Shown in pieces: positions 62,445-64,000 of a stretch of DNA of 64,000 nucleotides. The stretch's first letter is position 1, and every line of letters starts with the position of its first letter. Position numbers and translations under genes: made by a program. This DNA comes from Clostridia bacterium (lineage in GTDB: Bacteria > Bacillota > Clostridia > Lachnospirales > Lachnospiraceae): positions 124,001 through 188,000 of the forward strand of contig CAJTFE010000001.1 in assembly GCA_910575725.1 (NCBI GenBank), in the 5' to 3' direction. The notes beneath the pieces were generated by a model. It worked only from the letters and a program-made list of their open reading frames with translations. It did not search any database and was not told where the DNA came from.

Positions 62445-62984
62445 ATGAAGAGATATATTGCATTTTTGCGCGGTATCAATATAAGTGGGAAAAATAAGAT
62501 ATCAATGGCAGAATTAAAGAAAGGCTTTGAAGAACTTGGCTTTCAGGAAGTTAAAACATACTTAAACAGCGGCAATGTGATTTTTTCAAGTGAGAAAGAT
62601 GATACAGGAAGCCTTATAAACCAGATAGAAGCCATGATAAAAAACAAATTTGACTTGGACATTCCCGTTTTTGCCCTGTCACAAGAAGAGCTTGCGGACA
62701 TTCTGCACCATGCACCTGACTGGTGGGGCGGGGAAAGCAAAGAAATCTATGACAATCTGATTTTCATAATACCTCCGGCCACATCAGCCGAAGTATTCAG
62801 TGAAATCGGAGAGCCCAAGGCAGAATTAGAGCAGGTAAAGGGTTACAAAGAAGTGATATTCTGGTCGTTCAGCCGAAAGGATTATCAGAAGACAAACTGG
62901 TGGTCAAAGACAGCAAGCACAAATATCAGCAGCAAACTGACAATCAGAACGGCAAACACGGTCAGGAAAATCGTGAACATGTAA
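62445..62984 (+). CDS. DUF1697-family protein
   Basis: 179 residues, normal for DUF1697: YIAFLRGINISGKNKISMAEL, LGFQEVKTYLNSGNVIF, LADILHHAPDWWG, WWSKTASTNISSKLTIRTANTV. Function unknown. ATG 62445 has GGAGGA 10 bases upstream; an in-frame ATG at 62385 lacks one. Confidence 0.88.
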   Translation: MKRYIAFLRGINISGKNKISMAELKKGFEELGFQEVKTYLNSGNVIFSSEKDDTGSLINQIEAMIKNKFDLDIPVFALSQEELADILHHAPDWWGGESKEIYDNLIFIIPPATSAEVFSEIGEPKAELEQVKGYKEVIFWSFSRKDYQKTNWWSKTASTNISSKLTIRTANTVRKIVNM

Positions 62985-63012
62985 TTTGCTTTCCGGGTTA
63001 TTCCTGCAGGCA

Positions 63013-63126
63013 ATGAGCGAGACAGATATGTTAAATTCCGGCTTGCCGGTTTATAGAGTTGTTAAAAGGGGAGCAAAGATCAAAGAAAATCTGTCAGCAG
63101 TCAAATCCGGCCGGATAAACGAATGA
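63013..63126 (+). CDS. Short hypothetical reading frame
   Basis: 37 residues (MSETDMLNSGLPVYRVVKRG...), weak GCAGG before the ATG. Could be a remnant. It is followed by a perfect TGTGGGGATTT hairpin at 63144-63167 without T-run. Confidence 0.25.
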   Translation: MSETDMLNSGLPVYRVVKRGAKIKENLSAVKSGRINE

Positions 63127-63225
63127 AAGTGATTTTGATGGTTTGTGGGGATTTAAAAATCCCCACAATAAGCGGCAAACTGATCCTTTTTCTGCTGACA
63201 AAGGACAACTCTTATAAGCGGTACT

Positions 63226-64000
63226 TTATTGAATAGCATATATTTCTCCCTCGTCAGCAATATCTATCAGTGTAATTTCAAAGGACAATGTCATAGCTTC
63301 GCCGGACAGGCTGTCTGCAAGCTTAGCGGCTTCGTCTGTGAGGGCTGCTTTGATGCTGCCGTCTATGGCGCCGGCCGTAATTTCCGCTTCGCTTAGGCTG
63401 TCCAGGTAGTTTTGCATTTCTTCTCTGAAAGTTAATAAGGTCTGCTCCCTTTTGGCAACCGTTAAAAGTTCCGGTTTGCTGATGGAGTAAGTGACCTGGA
63501 AATCAACAAAGCAATTGAAGTCATACATGATTTCCCCCTCATTCAGCTCTTCTAAGGGCCAGCTCATTTTTGATATTGATGCGAAATATGTAAATTCTTC
63601 TCCCATTTTCTCGCAGTATAATTCGTTGGTGGAAAGATTCATGGTTGTTGCGAAAAAGTCATAGTTTTCATCATAGGGCGATATGGTGTTTATTACATCG
63701 GCCTGTGCTGCAAGCAACTCTGTTAATTCATCGGGTGTTGAGGCCAGTGCGGCGTTGAAGTCGGCTACACTTTGGTCTAAATAGTTTTCGGTTTTATATG
63801 CTAGCAGCTTTGCATATGAGGGGGAGGAACTGGAAATGCCGCCGATACCTGCTGCGGTTTTCATGATGAGTTCCTTTTCTGCCGCCGTAAGGGATTTCAT
63901 TTGTTCGCACTGTTTTACAACGTCTTCCAAAAGTGTTTCCGAATTGGGGAAAGGACCAACAGTAGTATAGCTGCCTTTTCGCACTAATACAAACTGGATG
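63226..64000 (-). CDS. Hypothetical protein, 5' end beyond window
   Basis: 258 residues to the window edge; the frame is open up to base 64000, so the true start lies outside. Visible sequence includes GSYTTVGPFPNSETLL, ELIMKTAAGIGGISSSSP, and a C-terminus MTLSFEITLIDIADEGEIYA. No membrane segment or recognised domain. Not assigned. Confidence 0.6.
   Translation of the reverse strand, partial: IQFVLVRKGSYTTVGPFPNSETLLEDVVKQCEQMKSLTAAEKELIMKTAAGIGGISSSSPSYAKLLAYKTENYLDQSVADFNAALASTPDELTELLAAQADVINTISPYDENYDFFATTMNLSTNELYCEKMGEEFTYFASISKMSWPLEELNEGEIMYDFNCFVDFQVTYSISKPELLTVAKREQTLLTFREEMQNYLDSLSEAEITAGAIDGSIKAALTDEAAKLADSLSGEAMTLSFEITLIDIADEGEIYAIQ

Noticed and set aside
63144..63167. Perfect TGTGGGGATTT hairpin as a terminator
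   Set aside because: No T-run on either strand after the stem, so termination cannot be claimed.

Overview
The window looks like a chromosomal segment of a Gram-positive anaerobe of the class Clostridia, most likely Lachnospiraceae. This is inferred from strong AGGAGG-type ribosome binding sites, frequent GTG/TTG starts, TTGACA/TATAAT-type promoters, PRD/RAT control of a beta-glucoside PTS, DUF3021/LytTR, DUF3796/XRE and DUF2284 genes, an Lsa-type ABC-F gene, a CotH/VTC/DUF4956 cluster and a soluble Hdr-type Fe-S gene cluster. No rRNA, tRNA, CRISPR array or complete insertion sequence was seen. No database search was possible; all family names rest on motif recognition.

Layout. 1-5235: end of an L-rhamnose catabolic operon (rhaB, rhaA, class II aldolase) and an LDH2/MDH2-type dehydrogenase. 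5390-13617: housekeeping block (zinc-finger membrane protein, polA, coaE, a WalJ-like metallo-hydrolase, ACT protein with its UPF0210 partner, HAD phosphatase, convergent tmcAL). 13699-19759: a 220-bp palindrome, an orphan sugar-binding lipoprotein, then a licT/EIIBCA/6-phospho-beta-glucosidase operon with a visible RAT/terminator switch. 20207-33866: accessory and regulatory genes (nitroreductase, LytTR/DUF3021, Rpn-type nuclease, TetR plus MFS exporter, AlbA_2 ATPase, LysR, MarR plus MATE, and an ABC-F gene behind a leader-peptide attenuator).

34082-45531 is the metabolic centrepiece. An LDH/MDH-family dehydrogenase under a perfect Rex operator is followed by hdrB-hdrC-hdrA-mvhD, two 4Fe-4S dicluster proteins and an NAD/flavin diaphorase (together HdrABC-FlxABCD-like). 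An FrdB-like and an FrdA-like subunit and an AspT/YidE-type transporter follow. The set suggests a soluble NADH-driven, possibly electron-bifurcating complex feeding a thiol- or Fe-S-linked fumarate-type reductase.

45642-64000 is more AT-rich and accessory: an inverted-repeat-bracketed LysM lipoprotein, small HTH genes and remnants, a two-component system, the deletion scar of an ABC transporter operon, the VTC/DUF4956/CotH cluster, a second Rpn-type gene, several small or decaying genes, an ECF sigma/anti-sigma pair and a truncated hypothetical gene at the edge.

The most unusual feature is a set of dispersed intergenic repeats. Two structured families (A and B) repeatedly end exactly at the Shine-Dalgarno of unrelated genes. 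Family A shows compensatory base changes in two stems and carries a short upstream reading frame that in one copy overlaps the next gene's start codon. Further palindromic families lie before promoters, around genes and behind genes.
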